Source of the DNA: Desulfovibrionaceae bacterium
Lineage (GTDB): Bacteria; Desulfobacterota; Desulfovibrionia; Desulfovibrionales; Desulfovibrionaceae
Direction: 5' to 3'
Length of the DNA stretch: 60,233 nucleotides
Assembly (NCBI GenBank): GCA_009773665.1
Contig: WSYE01000017.1
Location: forward strand, 1-60,233
The notes below the pieces were generated by a model. It had not been told where the DNA came from and searched no databases. It saw only the letters and a list, made by a program, of their open reading frames with translations. Of this stretch, positions 52,309 through 59,931 are shown piece after piece. Each line of letters starts with the position of its first letter. The first letter of the stretch is position 1. A program made the translations under genes and the position numbers.

Positions 52309-52456
52309 TGTCCACAGGAGCATCCACGGGGTGTCCACTAGGTGACCACAAGAGTCCACTCTGTCCACAAGCCCGAAATTGGCGAGGCAGGTCAGTGTGT
52401 CCGCAAGGTTGTCCGCAGGCTGTCCGCATGGTGTCCGTCGCTGTCCGCCTTGTCCG
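52309..52456. repeat. Iteron-like array of TGTCC(A/G)C motifs
   Basis: Twelve TGTCC or near-TGTCC units occur in 148 bp. They start at 52309, 52321, 52332, 52343, 52353, 52362 and at 52398, 52410, 52421, 52432, 52442, 52451. Both sets of six show the same spacing series: 12, 11, 11, 10, 9. The first set reads mostly TGTCCAC, the second TGTCCGC. Near-helical phasing suggests protein binding sites, as in plasmid iterons. No coding frame explains it. Confidence 0.75.
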
Positions 52457-52518
52457 ATTGTTAATGACACTAACATTGTCTTGCCAGGATCAATGCCAAG
52501 CTCTTTCAGCTTCTCAGC

Positions 52519-52782
52519 CTAGCGCTTGATGACGCTGCGGACGATGACCTCGATGTCCCTCTGGGGGAGAGGCTCCTGGCAGTGGAGGACGTTGTGGCCC
52601 ATGGTGAGCTTGATGACGGTGTCGATGTCATTTCCCTCGCTGGCCCACTTCCCCGCCCACCGAGTAAGCTCGTCGTTGCGCTCTTCACTCTCGATGGCCC
52701 TTTCGTCCAGAGGACCACGCTGGGTGATGCCTAAATTCTGGGAACAGATCGACTTGAAACGCGTTCTGATTCGCCTTGGCAT
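52519..52782 (-). CDS. PriCT_1-like primase C-terminal fragment
   Basis: 87 residues. The last 55 (ERNDELTRWAGKWASEGNDI ... PLPQRDIEVIVRSVIKR) follow the pattern of the small helical domain found C-terminal to primase-polymerase domains in plasmid and phage replication proteins. No primase catalytic domain is present and no ribosome-binding site precedes the ATG. It may be a remnant of a larger gene or a stand-alone small protein. Confidence 0.5.
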   Translation of the reverse strand: MPRRIRTRFKSICSQNLGITQRGPLDERAIESEERNDELTRWAGKWASEGNDIDTVIKLTMGHNVLHCQEPLPQRDIEVIVRSVIKR

Positions 52783-53103
52783 ACTTGTGGGTGGTCAGAC
52801 TTCCAGGATGATTTTTTTGAGGCTAAAACCCCGATTCAATGGTGTTTGCCGATTGCGGTGGCGGGAGGGTTGAGGCCAGGGATGCTGCTGGCGATCTGCG
52901 CGGCCACTCGCTCCCAATCCTTGAAGAGGGTGACGACATGGGAAAAGTGAGGCTGGGGTTCCACGAAGATCAAGGCCGGGGGCGGGGTTTAGGCGTGACA
53001 TATAAAAGGGGGGCCAGGGGTGGAGGGGGGGGAGACACGCGAGGTTCCATCCGCCGGGTGAAGGTTCACGGACAACGTCCGAACACGGAGACGGCCAGCA
53101 GTA
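52783..53103. other. Region with island repeat R5 and no clear gene
   Basis: R5 (53043-53096) lies at its right end. At the left end, a minus-strand stretch AATCGGGG...AAAAAAATCATCCTGG (around 52800-52845) resembles the corresponding part of the 240-bp repeats at 39.4 and 42.0 kb. A minus-strand frame ending near 52855 with KDWERVAAQIASSIPGLNPP looks protein-like but lacks a start. It may be a gene fragment. Confidence 0.4.
53043..53096. repeat. Island repeat R5 (diverged)
   Basis: GGTTCCATCCGCCGGGTGAA...CAACGTCCGAACACGGAG. It is a more diverged member of the R1-R4 family with the same order of blocks. Confidence 0.6.
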
Positions 53104-53136
53104 AGAAAAAGCCGGACCCCTCCACGGAATCCGGCT
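53104..53136 (-). terminator. Rho-independent terminator of the nuclease gene
   Basis: AGCCGGACCCC (53110-53120) pairs, with one mismatch, with GGAATCCGGCT (53126-53136). On the minus strand TTTTTC follows. It lies 9 bp past the stop at 53145. Confidence 0.8.
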
Positions 53137-53144
53137 CTTCATTT

Positions 53145-53688
53145 TCAGTTGGCCCTCTGCGCTCGTCCTTGGGCGGTTCCCTCTCCGACCTGCGTGGCCC
53201 CTGTCTCGCTACTGGCGCATGCTCCCTCTCCCCTGGCCTCCTTTTCCCGCTGGTACTTCTCCAAAGTCCAGTAGGCCGTGTACTCGCCGCCAGCCCTGTT
53301 GCCCGCCCAGATGAAGTTAACGCCGTAGCGCACCTGGAAGGCCATGATCGACTGGAGAGCGGCATGCGGTGGGAGCTTGCTCCGGTAGCGCCCTTTGGCC
53401 ACATCCTCCATGCTGGCTTCCACAATGACGGCGAAGAAGTCCAACTCCTTGGCCCTGGCAAGTTCGCGCTCGAAGCGGTCCCGGCCAGTGGTCAAACAGC
53501 CGATGAGGTCGTCCAGGCTCTTGCGTTCCAGAGCCACGCGGCCTTCGTACCCGGCCAGGGAGTAGTCCCCGGTCCAGGGTATGACGGATGGCCTCCACGT
53601 CGTACTGCTCGAACTGGTAGGGCCGCTGCTCACGGGTGTCGACCAGGATGCGGAGCGGGGCGTAGTTGCTGGAGGCACTACTGCCCAT
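53145..53688 (-). pseudogene. ERCC4 (XPF)-type nuclease gene broken by a frameshift
   Basis: The ATG at 53688 opens MGSSASSNYAPLRILVDTRE, continuing with the ERCC4 motif DTREQRPYQFEQYDVEAIRHTLD. Near 53580 the frame changes. The expected TGDYSLAGYEGRVALERKSLDDLIGCL (with the ERKSLDDL catalytic motif) continues in another frame to the stop at 53145. The DNA reads CTGGACCGGGGACTAC, two bases short of CTGGACACCGGGGACTAC. Without that loss the protein would be a complete ERCC4-domain nuclease of the kind found in phages and plasmids. A sequencing error or recoding could mimic this. Confidence 0.75.
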
Positions 53689-53770
53689 GCTGGCCCCCGT
53701 GGTCGGTGTGTGGCAGGGCATGGACATCGTGGGCGAATATATCTTCAATCGTAGGTATATTCATCTCCAT
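53678..53770 (-). CDS. Possible 30-residue small protein
   Basis: MEMNIPTIEDIFAHDVHALP is the start of a 30-codon frame whose TAG overlaps the beginning of the ERCC4 nuclease frame. The ribosome-binding site is weak. It is listed because stop/start overlap is the rule in this operon; it could equally be leader sequence. Confidence 0.3.
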   Translation of the reverse strand: MEMNIPTIEDIFAHDVHALPHTDHGGQHGQ

Positions 53771-53885
53771 CACCAAGACACACCCGGACAACCGGACACC
53801 CCTATAGGGGTGTGTCCTGTCCTGTCCGGGTTGGATGTCCCCGGACAGCCCGGACATGTCCGGCTTTTGTCCTGTCTTGTCCGGG
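53771..53885. repeat. Second TGTCC/GGACA-rich block with palindromes
   Basis: About a dozen TGTCC or GGACA pentamers occur in 100 bp, including three in direct tandem (53813-53827). There is a perfect 18-bp palindrome ACACCCCTATAGGGGTGT (53796-53813) and CCGGACATGTCCGG near 53850-53863. It lies between the nuclease and ATPase genes and uses the same pentamer as the 52309-52456 array. Confidence 0.65.
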
Positions 53886-55010
53886 TCATCTTACGGGACT
53901 CCAGAGGCCGTCCTCTTTTTGAACAAGGCCACGTTCCTCCAATTCAACCTTGGCCCTGGCAAACGCCTTCCTCTTGGAATCTTGCTCGTCACCCTTTACT
54001 ATGTTCAGCATGTATGCAGCTTCTCGCCAGTCTTTCTCTTTGACTGGACCCCCACGTTCGTTGTGCTCGACTTCCAGGGCATCAAGGACTTTTCGCTGAA
54101 CATCACTCAACGCTGAAGCCTTCTTGGTTACAGGGGGATGGGTCAGTTGAAGAACGCATGACGTTATTTCCTGGCCCGTCTCTGGGTCGGTCCAGCCTAC
54201 TCCGATGGTCTTGGGTTCAAAAACCAGATCAGCAGGCTCCGCATGGTCCTTGCATTTAGAACAGGACATGACCACTGCGTCTCCCTTTCTCTTCATGTTG
54301 TACTCAAAGTCGAGAGCACCTCTCAATACAGATGATCCACGCACACGACTTTTGTCACTCCACCCAGTGTGATGTACTGTCATCACGCAGCACCCCCACT
54401 TGGCCTTCAGCATGTCCATTTTTGCAACGAAGAGTCCCATGTCCCGCTGGGAGTTTTCGTCTCCATCTCCGAAGTTGCGGCTCAAGGTGTCAACGACGAT
54501 CAGTTTTGGAGGTCCATACTGTGTCGCCATGGCCTCGACGGCACGGAACACCGCTTGTGTACTTTCCTCGCTCAAGAACTGGGCGGGCACGGATGACAGG
54601 TAGAAGGGTACGGTCAGTGGGTCTTTGCCATGATCGACACACCACGCCCGCACCCGCTTCGTTAGACCTTCGGCACCTTCGCCAACGATGTAAAAGACGT
54701 GGCCAGGGTTGGGGATGTCATGACCGTGCCAGGGAGTCCCTGTCGCGACGCATAGCCCCTGATCGATGGCTGCGAAGGTCTTGAAGCTGCCTGGGTCACC
54801 GAACACGCAGACGAGGCTTCCGTCTTCCAGGTAGTTTCGGATAAGCCATCGCGGCAGAGCAGGCTGGGCCATGTACTCGCTCGGATGCAGGAAGCGAAAG
54901 CTGCCAGTCGAGACAGTTGGCGGCTGAAATACAGAGGGAAAGGCCGGGGACGCGGTCATCACATCCCCAGCCTCCATGGCCGCTTCGTGATTCGTTGCAA
55001 CAGCTTCCAT
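53886..55010 (-). CDS. RepA-like AAA/RecA-fold ATPase
   Basis: 374 residues. It is a RecA-superfamily ATPase of the AAA_25/RSF1010 RepA type: Walker A FGDPGSFKTFAAID, Walker B LIVVDTLSRNFGDGD, VMTVHHTGWSDKSRVRGSSVLRGALD (motifs 3 and 4), and a C-terminal winged-helix-like region (SDVQRKVLDALEVEHNERGG). Such proteins serve as hexameric helicases for mobile-element replication. The ATG is preceded by GGAGGAGATGTA and overlaps the stop of the upstream 60-residue gene. Confidence 0.88.
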   Translation of the reverse strand: MEAVATNHEAAMEAGDVMTASPAFPSVFQPPTVSTGSFRFLHPSEYMAQPALPRWLIRNYLEDGSLVCVFGDPGSFKTFAAIDQGLCVATGTPWHGHDIPNPGHVFYIVGEGAEGLTKRVRAWCVDHGKDPLTVPFYLSSVPAQFLSEESTQAVFRAVEAMATQYGPPKLIVVDTLSRNFGDGDENSQRDMGLFVAKMDMLKAKWGCCVMTVHHTGWSDKSRVRGSSVLRGALDFEYNMKRKGDAVVMSCSKCKDHAEPADLVFEPKTIGVGWTDPETGQEITSCVLQLTHPPVTKKASALSDVQRKVLDALEVEHNERGGPVKEKDWREAAYMLNIVKGDEQDSKRKAFARAKVELEERGLVQKEDGLWSPVR

Positions 55011-55192
55011 TACATCTCCTCCGCTTTCTTGTTCTTGAACCGGACAGCGCCTTGGGAGGAGGTGTCGAGGTGGATCAGGGCCAGGAAGAGACTGTCCCGG
55101 ATCAGTTGGGGGAAGGGTACACCGATCTTGTTGGCTGCGTTCTTCAGGGCGCTCACCGTGCTCGGCTGCATCTTAACGCTCACCGTGATCAT
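55010..55192 (-). CDS. Ribbon-helix-helix-like small regulator
   Basis: 60 residues: MITVSVKMQPSTVSALKNAA followed by NKIGVPFPQLIRDSL. A beta-strand then two helices is the CopG/Arc pattern, so DNA binding is likely. It probably regulates the operon or copy control (inference). AAGGAATCAGA precedes the ATG, which overlaps the stop of the 37-residue gene. Its own stop overlaps the ATPase start. Confidence 0.65.
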   Translation of the reverse strand: MITVSVKMQPSTVSALKNAANKIGVPFPQLIRDSLFLALIHLDTSSQGAVRFKNKKAEEM

Positions 55193-55302
55193 TCTGATTC
55201 CTTACGAGGTTGGGCGGTAAACCGATTGGGCAAAAAATATATGTCATCGGCTTGGTTCATCATCAAACTGGCCGCACAGTACATCATGGAGATGGCAAAC
55301 AT
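55189..55302 (-). CDS. 37-residue small protein in the replication operon
   Basis: MFAISMMYCAASLMMNQADD, then IYFLPNRFTAQPRKESE. The ATG at 55302 directly follows the TAG of the AlpA-like gene with GGGGAGG at ribosome-binding distance. Its TGA overlaps the next ATG. These fits on both sides argue that it is translated. No family recognised. Confidence 0.5.
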   Translation of the reverse strand: MFAISMMYCAASLMMNQADDIYFLPNRFTAQPRKESE

Positions 55303-55521
55303 CTACGCCGCCTCCCCGTCTACAATGTCCATGATCACTGCATCGATCTGCGAACAAGGCCACACAGAAGTCCTAGAACCCAGCTTCTTGGGAGCCGGGA
55401 GCCTCCCTTCTGTAATGTACTTGTAGAGCGTGGATTTGCTGATGCCCAGCCGGGCGCAGACTTCCCTGGCCCGGAGGAAACGATCCCCCTGGACGGGAGT
55501 GGTAAAAGTCAAAAGGCTCAT
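55303..55521 (-). CDS. AlpA/excisionase-type helix-turn-helix protein
   Basis: 72 residues with a MerR-like winged helix: FLRAREVCARLGISKSTLYKYITEGRLPAPKKLGSRTSVWP. AlpA/Xis-type proteins regulate the integrase or direct excision of P4-like elements, which fits the integrase 870 bp away. Its start abuts the stop of the upstream HTH gene. Confidence 0.8.
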   Translation of the reverse strand: MSLLTFTTPVQGDRFLRAREVCARLGISKSTLYKYITEGRLPAPKKLGSRTSVWPCSQIDAVIMDIVDGEAA

Positions 55522-55710
55522 CTAGTTGCCGCACTCCTTCATGAACTTCTCCAGGACATCCTTCATGTGGGCCGGGAGCGGGTTGTAGCCGTTGATCCAG
55601 GAGTTGAGGGTGCTGACGGGCGTGGAAAGCGCCTTGCTCACCTGGAGCATGGTGACCTTGTTGCGCTTCCTCCAGGTCTTGAAGTCCTGGCAGAACTGAT
55701 CTTCGTACAT
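55522..55710 (-). CDS. Small HTH (Xre-like) regulator
   Basis: 62 residues: MYEDQFCQDFKTWRKRNKVTM followed by LQVSKALSTPVSTLNSWINGYNPLPAHM. The helix-turn-helix core (VSKALSTPVSTLNSWING) resembles phage Cro/CI-type repressors. GAAGAGATAGAAATT precedes the ATG at 55710. It is the first gene of the compact operon that continues through the ATPase. Confidence 0.65.
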   Translation of the reverse strand: MYEDQFCQDFKTWRKRNKVTMLQVSKALSTPVSTLNSWINGYNPLPAHMKDVLEKFMKECGN

Positions 55711-55951
55711 AATTTCTATCTCTTCCGGTTGATGGTTTTGCCCTTCGGGCGTCGATGGAGTGATGATATCGGTGGTGGTGGCGCAGTACACCCCTGCGAT
55801 GTCACATCCAATCATGCCCCCCCCGAAGGCACTTCGCGCTCACCAAGGGGGGCACTCCGTGTTGAAGTCCGTGCAAACGCATATGCAGTCATTTCGCCTG
55901 AATGCCAATGGCGAAGTCATTCAGTCATCCCGGCGTAACAGGGGGCTTGCC
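55711..55951. other. Upstream region of the island replication operon
   Basis: No gene supported. The promoter for the HTH-AlpA-RHH-ATPase operon should lie here. A CCCCCC-rich patch occurs near 55816. Confidence 0.4.
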
Positions 55952-55987
55952 GAAAAAGAAAAAGGCCCCAGACCGAAGTCCAGGGCC
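55952..55987 (-). terminator. Rho-independent terminator of the gene at 56017
   Basis: GGCCCCAGAC (55964-55973) pairs with GTCCAGGGCC (55978-55987) around CGAA, allowing two G-U pairs. On the minus strand TTTTTCTTTTTC follows. Confidence 0.88.
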
Positions 55988-56016
55988 AAGGGGAAGGCGG
56001 GGTGGGCGGGAGCGGA

Positions 56017-56298
56017 TCAGGCGGCTCTGCGACTGGCTCCCAACGCCAGAACCGGGTTGGCCTGGGGTGTCGAGTCGGCCATCCCCTCCCAGAGCCTGTC
56101 CAGGTTGTCGGTGATCTCCCGCAACATGAGGGCCACGCCCTGGCGTTCACTCCAGTCCAGGGTCATGTCGGACTCGTCGCTGGCCCCTCTTGGAGCGAAG
56201 AACCGGGCCAAGACGTTCAGCTTCGAGTAGGCCGCGTCGAACTCCCGCTCGACGGCTTTGCGGTTTTCGAGGTCCAGGGGTAGGGTCTGGTCAGCCAT
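56017..56298 (-). CDS. Hypothetical island protein
   Basis: 93 residues, charged and helical: MADQTLPLDLENRKAVEREF near the start, MTLDWSERQGVALMLREITD in the middle and an Ala/Arg end. No recognised family. GCACGGAGGTACATC gives a good ribosome-binding site. It lies 93 bp from the integrase stop on the same strand and ends with a strong terminator. Confidence 0.65.
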   Translation of the reverse strand: MADQTLPLDLENRKAVEREFDAAYSKLNVLARFFAPRGASDESDMTLDWSERQGVALMLREITDNLDRLWEGMADSTPQANPVLALGASRRAA

Positions 56299-56391
56299 GA
56301 TGTACCTCCGTGCGTTGTGGTGAGGCCGGGTGAGGGGAGGTCGCGTTTCCCCTTCCTGGCCGATTATGCTTGCCGTCCGAGGTGGACGGGT

Positions 56392-57651
56392 TCAGCCGTG
56401 GGCTTCCTGGGAAATCGGGGTATCCTTCGCGTCTGCCTTCAAGCTGTCGAGGTAGTCGGCCCAAACTTGCATCATGCGGCGACGTTCCGGCAGATGTTCC
56501 GCGTGGTTGTAGGTGGCCCTGATCTTGTCCTTGTCCGTGTGTGCAAGCTGGCGATCTACTGCTGCTTCGCGAAAGCCCTTCTCGTTAAGCAGTGTGCTCG
56601 CCATATGGCGGAGTCCATGAATGCAGATGTTATCGACCTCACCTTTATACCCCAGCTTTCCGAGAGCCTTGTTGAGCGTGTTCTCTGACATGCTCTTCGA
56701 TTTGTCCTTGATGCCAGGGAACAAGAACCTAGTTGAACCAGTGAGGGGTAGAAGTTCATTCAGGATGGCAACAGCTTGTGTGGAAAGTGGAATCAGGTGG
56801 GGTATCCTGGTGAGCTTACGCCTTCTGTCGCCCTTCATCTTCTCGGCAGGGATGCGCCAGAGAGGGCCTTCGGGGTTATCCAGTTCGAATTCAGACCATT
56901 CGGCAGCCCTGATGTTGAAAGGGCGAGCGAACACCAGGGGAGCCAGCTTGAGCGCGCAAACCGTTTCGAACTGGCCCTCGTAACCGTCAATGGCTCTCAG
57001 GAGTGGGCCAACCTTCTTGGGGTCCAGGATCGTGGGGAAGTGTTTTTTGACTCTGGGAGGGAATAGGCGCTTCCTTGGGGGGACGGGGTTTGCATCTGCC
57101 AAGTTGTTATCGACGGCATAGTCATAGACCTGACTGCAAATTCCGCGAACTCTGCTAGCGACTTCTTTTGATCCACGATCATAGATGCGTCTCAGGTTGG
57201 TGCGCCATTCCTCGGCCTGGATTGACTTTATGGGTTTGCTGCCAAGCCATGGAAAAATGTTCTTCTCAAGGCGAGAAATGACAGTCTCAGCATGGCCCTC
57301 GCTCCATTCCATGGCTGTCGATGTTTCCACGTAATACTGACGGGCAACACGCTCGAAGGTCATTTGATCTTCAGCCACTTTCCCCTTGAGCGCCTTCCGG
57401 GCCGAGCTAGGGTCAATGCCTTGGGCAACGAGGAGGCGGGCTTCGTCGCGACGTTGGCGGGCCATCTTCAGGGATACGTCCGGGTAGACCCCCAACGACA
57501 GGAGGCCTTCCTTGCTGTTGATCCAGTACCGAAGTCGCCACCACTTAGAACCATTCGGGTTCACCAGGAGGAAGAGGCCGCGCTCGTCTTTGAGCTTGAA
57601 GGGCTTCTCTCCAGGTTTTGCGTTCTTCACGGCGACATCTGTCAGGGGCAT
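56392..57651 (-). CDS. P4-type tyrosine integrase
   Basis: 419 residues. The N-terminal arm-binding DUF4102 domain has MPLTDVAVKNAKPGEKPFKL and LSLGVYPDVSLKMAR. The SAM-like core follows. The catalytic domain has Arg in ARPFNIRAAEWSEFEL, HGLRHMASTLLNE (His-x-x-Arg), and the Tyr nucleophile in IRATYNHAEHL. P4 integrases use tRNA genes, and this one sits 200 bp from the 3' end of tRNA-Ser on the same strand. The start at 57651 has GAGAGG upstream. It appears intact, so the island may still be mobile if its partner site works. Confidence 0.94.
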   Translation of the reverse strand: MPLTDVAVKNAKPGEKPFKLKDERGLFLLVNPNGSKWWRLRYWINSKEGLLSLGVYPDVSLKMARQRRDEARLLVAQGIDPSSARKALKGKVAEDQMTFERVARQYYVETSTAMEWSEGHAETVISRLEKNIFPWLGSKPIKSIQAEEWRTNLRRIYDRGSKEVASRVRGICSQVYDYAVDNNLADANPVPPRKRLFPPRVKKHFPTILDPKKVGPLLRAIDGYEGQFETVCALKLAPLVFARPFNIRAAEWSEFELDNPEGPLWRIPAEKMKGDRRRKLTRIPHLIPLSTQAVAILNELLPLTGSTRFLFPGIKDKSKSMSENTLNKALGKLGYKGEVDNICIHGLRHMASTLLNEKGFREAAVDRQLAHTDKDKIRATYNHAEHLPERRRMMQVWADYLDSLKADAKDTPISQEAHG

Positions 57652-57856
57652 TGGGATAACCTCTCGATCAAGGACTGGCCTCGTGAGTGATGTTATCCGG
57701 TGGATGAAGCCGGATAAGTACGAGGTATCCGGGAAGTTATCCGGGCAGATGGTAGCTGTCAACGGCTCCTGGCGGACCGTCTCGGACTAACGATTCAAGG
57801 ATTTGTCAATGATTTCTGGGTGCTTAGGACTTGAGGGGACTGTGTAAGAATGGTGT

Positions 57857-57871
57857 ATGGCGGAGAGGGTG
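57857..57871. repeat. Island attachment site (right) in the tRNA-Ser 3' end
   Basis: ATGGCGGAGAGGGTG is identical to 38473-38487 in the same orientation. It spans the CCA end and acceptor strand of the tRNA gene. Confidence 0.7.
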
Positions 57872-57951
57872 GGATTCGAACCCACGTGCAGGCTATTAAC
57901 CCACAACTCGATTTCGAGTCGAGCCCGTTACGGCCACTTCGGTACCTCTCC
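57858..57951 (-). tRNA. tRNA-Ser(CGA)
   Basis: 94 nt on the minus strand, read 5' to 3' from 57951. Acceptor arms are GGAGAGG and CCTCTCC, followed by discriminator G and encoded CCA. The anticodon arm CTCGA-CTCGAAA-TCGAG has anticodon CGA. A long variable arm, as expected for serine, and the T arm GTGGG-TTCGAAT-CCCAC are present. It decodes UCG. It is the insertion site of the island to its left and remains complete. Confidence 0.95.
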
Positions 57952-58161
57952 GCACCGTTGGGGAAGCGGAATCTAGAGAAAACCGGGGCTGTTGGCAAGC
58001 CTTTTTGACGCATCAAGACCGGGTGGTTTCTGTCTGGCTGGTACAGCCGAATCCAACCGGCAAACGCTCTTGTTCATGGCGTCCGCGATGCGTGAAGCTG
58101 CCGTTCATCCAACTTGTCCGGTGCTCCAGTTCCCATTTTAGGGGCTGTTACGTGCAGTCAG

Positions 58162-58692
58162 CTAAGCCATGCCCTTTTTGTCTTTTCTTCTGCCCGCAAA
58201 GAACCGCGTCAGGGTGGCCCCGCACTCTCCGGCCAGGATGCCGGACAGCACCGGGAAGCGGTGGTTGAGAAACGGCAGGGCCAGCCCGTCCATCTGCGAA
58301 AACACTGCCCCGGCCTTGGGGTCCGGCGCTCCGATGACCAGGCCCCCGATGCGCGCGTGCACCATGGCTCCCAGGCACATCAGGCACGGCTCCAGCGTGA
58401 CGGCCAGAATGGCCCCGTTCAGGCGGTAGTTGCCGATGGTTTGACTCGCCTGGCGAAGCGCAAGGATTTCGGCGTGGGCCGTGGGGTCGCTTGCGCCGAT
58501 GGGGCCGTTGCAGGCCTCGGCCAGTACGCGCCCGGTGGCGGCTTCGATGACCACCGCGCCCACAGGAGCCTCACCGCGCCGTCCCGCCAGCCAGGCCTGC
58601 TTCAGGGCTCGCGTCATGACCAGACGCCAGGAGCTCCAGCCCGGAGGCGGCTGGTTGAGAATCGGCGGCAGGGGAGGGGGGGGGGCGTTCAT
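58162..58692 (-). CDS. tadA: tRNA(adenine34) deaminase TadA-like
   Basis: 176-residue zinc deaminase of the CMP/dCMP family. It converts A34 to inosine in tRNA-Arg(ACG). The zinc motifs are TAHAEILAL (His and catalytic Glu) and EPCLMCLGAMVHARI (PCxxC). Upstream, GEAPVGAVVI is the usual start of the core. The protein has a Pro-rich leader if translated from 58692 (MNAPPPPLPP); translation might begin later at MTRALKQAW. The C-terminal RRKDKKGMA tail is basic. A related cytosine or guanine deaminase cannot be excluded entirely. Confidence 0.85.
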   Translation of the reverse strand: MNAPPPPLPPILNQPPPGWSSWRLVMTRALKQAWLAGRRGEAPVGAVVIEAATGRVLAEACNGPIGASDPTAHAEILALRQASQTIGNYRLNGAILAVTLEPCLMCLGAMVHARIGGLVIGAPDPKAGAVFSQMDGLALPFLNHRFPVLSGILAGECGATLTRFFAGRRKDKKGMA

Positions 58693-58763
58693 CGGAGATT
58701 GCTTGGGCTGAATTTTAGTCGAAGGATCGTTGGAGTAGTGGTGGCCGGTTGGTGATGCGACAG

Positions 58764-58806
58764 GAAAGCCTCCGGCGGCCAAAGGGCTCCGCCCTTGTGG
58801 AATCCC
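58764..58806. repeat. Dispersed GCCTCCGGCGGCC hairpin repeat, copy 2
   Basis: GAAAGCCTCCGGCGGCCAAA, then GGGCTCCGCCC and a TGTGGAATCCC end. It matches the unit at 11329-11372. Confidence 0.7.
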
Positions 58807-58912
58807 TTATTAGGGGCTTGAGCTTCAACACGTCGTTCTGAACGGTCCTGGGCGCTGATGAAGAAGGGCGAGGGAGCTTGGGCACCCTCGCCCTGGCGTT
58901 CAATTCGCGAAA

Positions 58913-58980
58913 CTAAACCACAAAACCATATATTTTGTTATTGAAAAACATGTTCATGTTTTTCAATAACACGACGCTAG
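58913..58980 (+). repeat. Intergenic inverted-repeat element, copy D
   Basis: GTTATTGAAAAACATG (58937-58952), TT, CATGTTTTTCAATAAC (58955-58970) is a perfect 16-bp stem. Compared with copy C, both arms changed together (T-A to A-T at the fourth pair), so pairing is preserved. It begins directly after the purQ stop codon on the minus strand, as copy C does for its gene. The first hairpin of B and C is absent. Confidence 0.8.
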
Positions 58981-59789
58981 CCGTTCGCCTTCAGGTACTG
59001 TATCCCGTTCTCCAGGATGGAGATGCCGAGCCTGGGCGTTTCGCCCCGTGTCCAGCCTGGATGGTTGGTGGGGTGGTTGAACGCCTCGGGGTGGGGCATG
59101 AGCCCCAGGATGCGCCCTGTGGGGTCGGTAAGTCCGGCGATGGCCATGGGCGACCCGTTGGGGTTGGCCGGGTATTCCATGCTGGGCTGTCCGGTGGCCG
59201 GGTCGGCGTATTGCAGCGCGATCAGGTTTTCCGTGACGATGCGCGACAGGGTGGCGTTGTCCTGGGGGATGATCATGCCCTCGCCGTGGCGGACGGGCAG
59301 GTCCAGGCGGTCGAGCCCCTTGGTGAACACGCAAGGGCTGGCCTGGTTCACACGCACAGTTACCCAGCGGTCTTCGAAGCGGCCCGAATCGTTGTTGGAG
59401 AGCGTGACCTGGCGCTCAAAATAGTTGTTGTCCAAGGCGGGCAGCAGGCCTAGCTTCACCAGGAGCTGGAAACCGTTGCAGATGCCAAGGATCAGGCCGC
59501 CGTCCTCGAAGTAGGTTTTCAGCTGCGTGAGCAGTGATTCTCCCTGGGCGCTCTTGGCGTATTTCCAGCGGATTGCTCCCGCCTGGCCTGCGCCGAGATC
59601 GTCGCCGTCGAGAAATCCGCCGGGAAAAATCAAAAAGTTGTAGCCGGGAAGACGAACTCTTCCGGCCGTGATGTCGGAAAAGTAGACGATATCGGTCTGG
59701 TCTGAACCGGCCAAATTGGCCGCGTGGGCGGACTCCGCCTCGCAATTGGTGCCGTAGCCGGTGATGACCAGAGTCTTGACTTGGGCCAT
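58977..59789 (-). CDS. purQ: Phosphoribosylformylglycinamidine synthase, glutamine amidotransferase subunit
   Basis: 270-residue class I glutamine amidotransferase. It supplies ammonia for FGAM synthesis in purine biosynthesis. The N-terminus VKTLVITGYGTNCEAESAHAA is PurQ-like. The nucleophile Cys is in LILGICNGFQLLVKLGLLP. The His/Glu pair is in LGLMPHPEAFNHP. It resembles the PurL C-terminal amidotransferase type and is longer than the short PurQ of Gram-positives. TGGAG precedes the ATG at 59789. It is divergent from pyrG. Confidence 0.9.
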   Translation of the reverse strand: MAQVKTLVITGYGTNCEAESAHAANLAGSDQTDIVYFSDITAGRVRLPGYNFLIFPGGFLDGDDLGAGQAGAIRWKYAKSAQGESLLTQLKTYFEDGGLILGICNGFQLLVKLGLLPALDNNYFERQVTLSNNDSGRFEDRWVTVRVNQASPCVFTKGLDRLDLPVRHGEGMIIPQDNATLSRIVTENLIALQYADPATGQPSMEYPANPNGSPMAIAGLTDPTGRILGLMPHPEAFNHPTNHPGWTRGETPRLGISILENGIQYLKANG

Positions 59790-59931
59790 GAACAACGCTC
59801 CAGGGGTTTCTTGAAAAAAGTGGGCCAGTCGCTTAGACGTATCCGCAGACATTACGTGCCCCCGCGCCAAGCGTCAACCGGGCGGGGGTTTTCCTTCTAT
59901 TTTCACAGCCCCCAGGAGGCAGGGCTCTTTT

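Noticed and set aside
52135..52341. A 68-codon frame (MKQRKSKFMGSS...) upstream of the TGTCC array
   Set aside because: No ribosome-binding site, ends inside the repeat array, and no recognisable protein.
52309..52456. Short regularly spaced repeats considered as a CRISPR array
   Set aside because: The repeat unit is only 5-7 bp, spacing is 9-12 bp, and there are no 28-37-bp repeats or cas genes.
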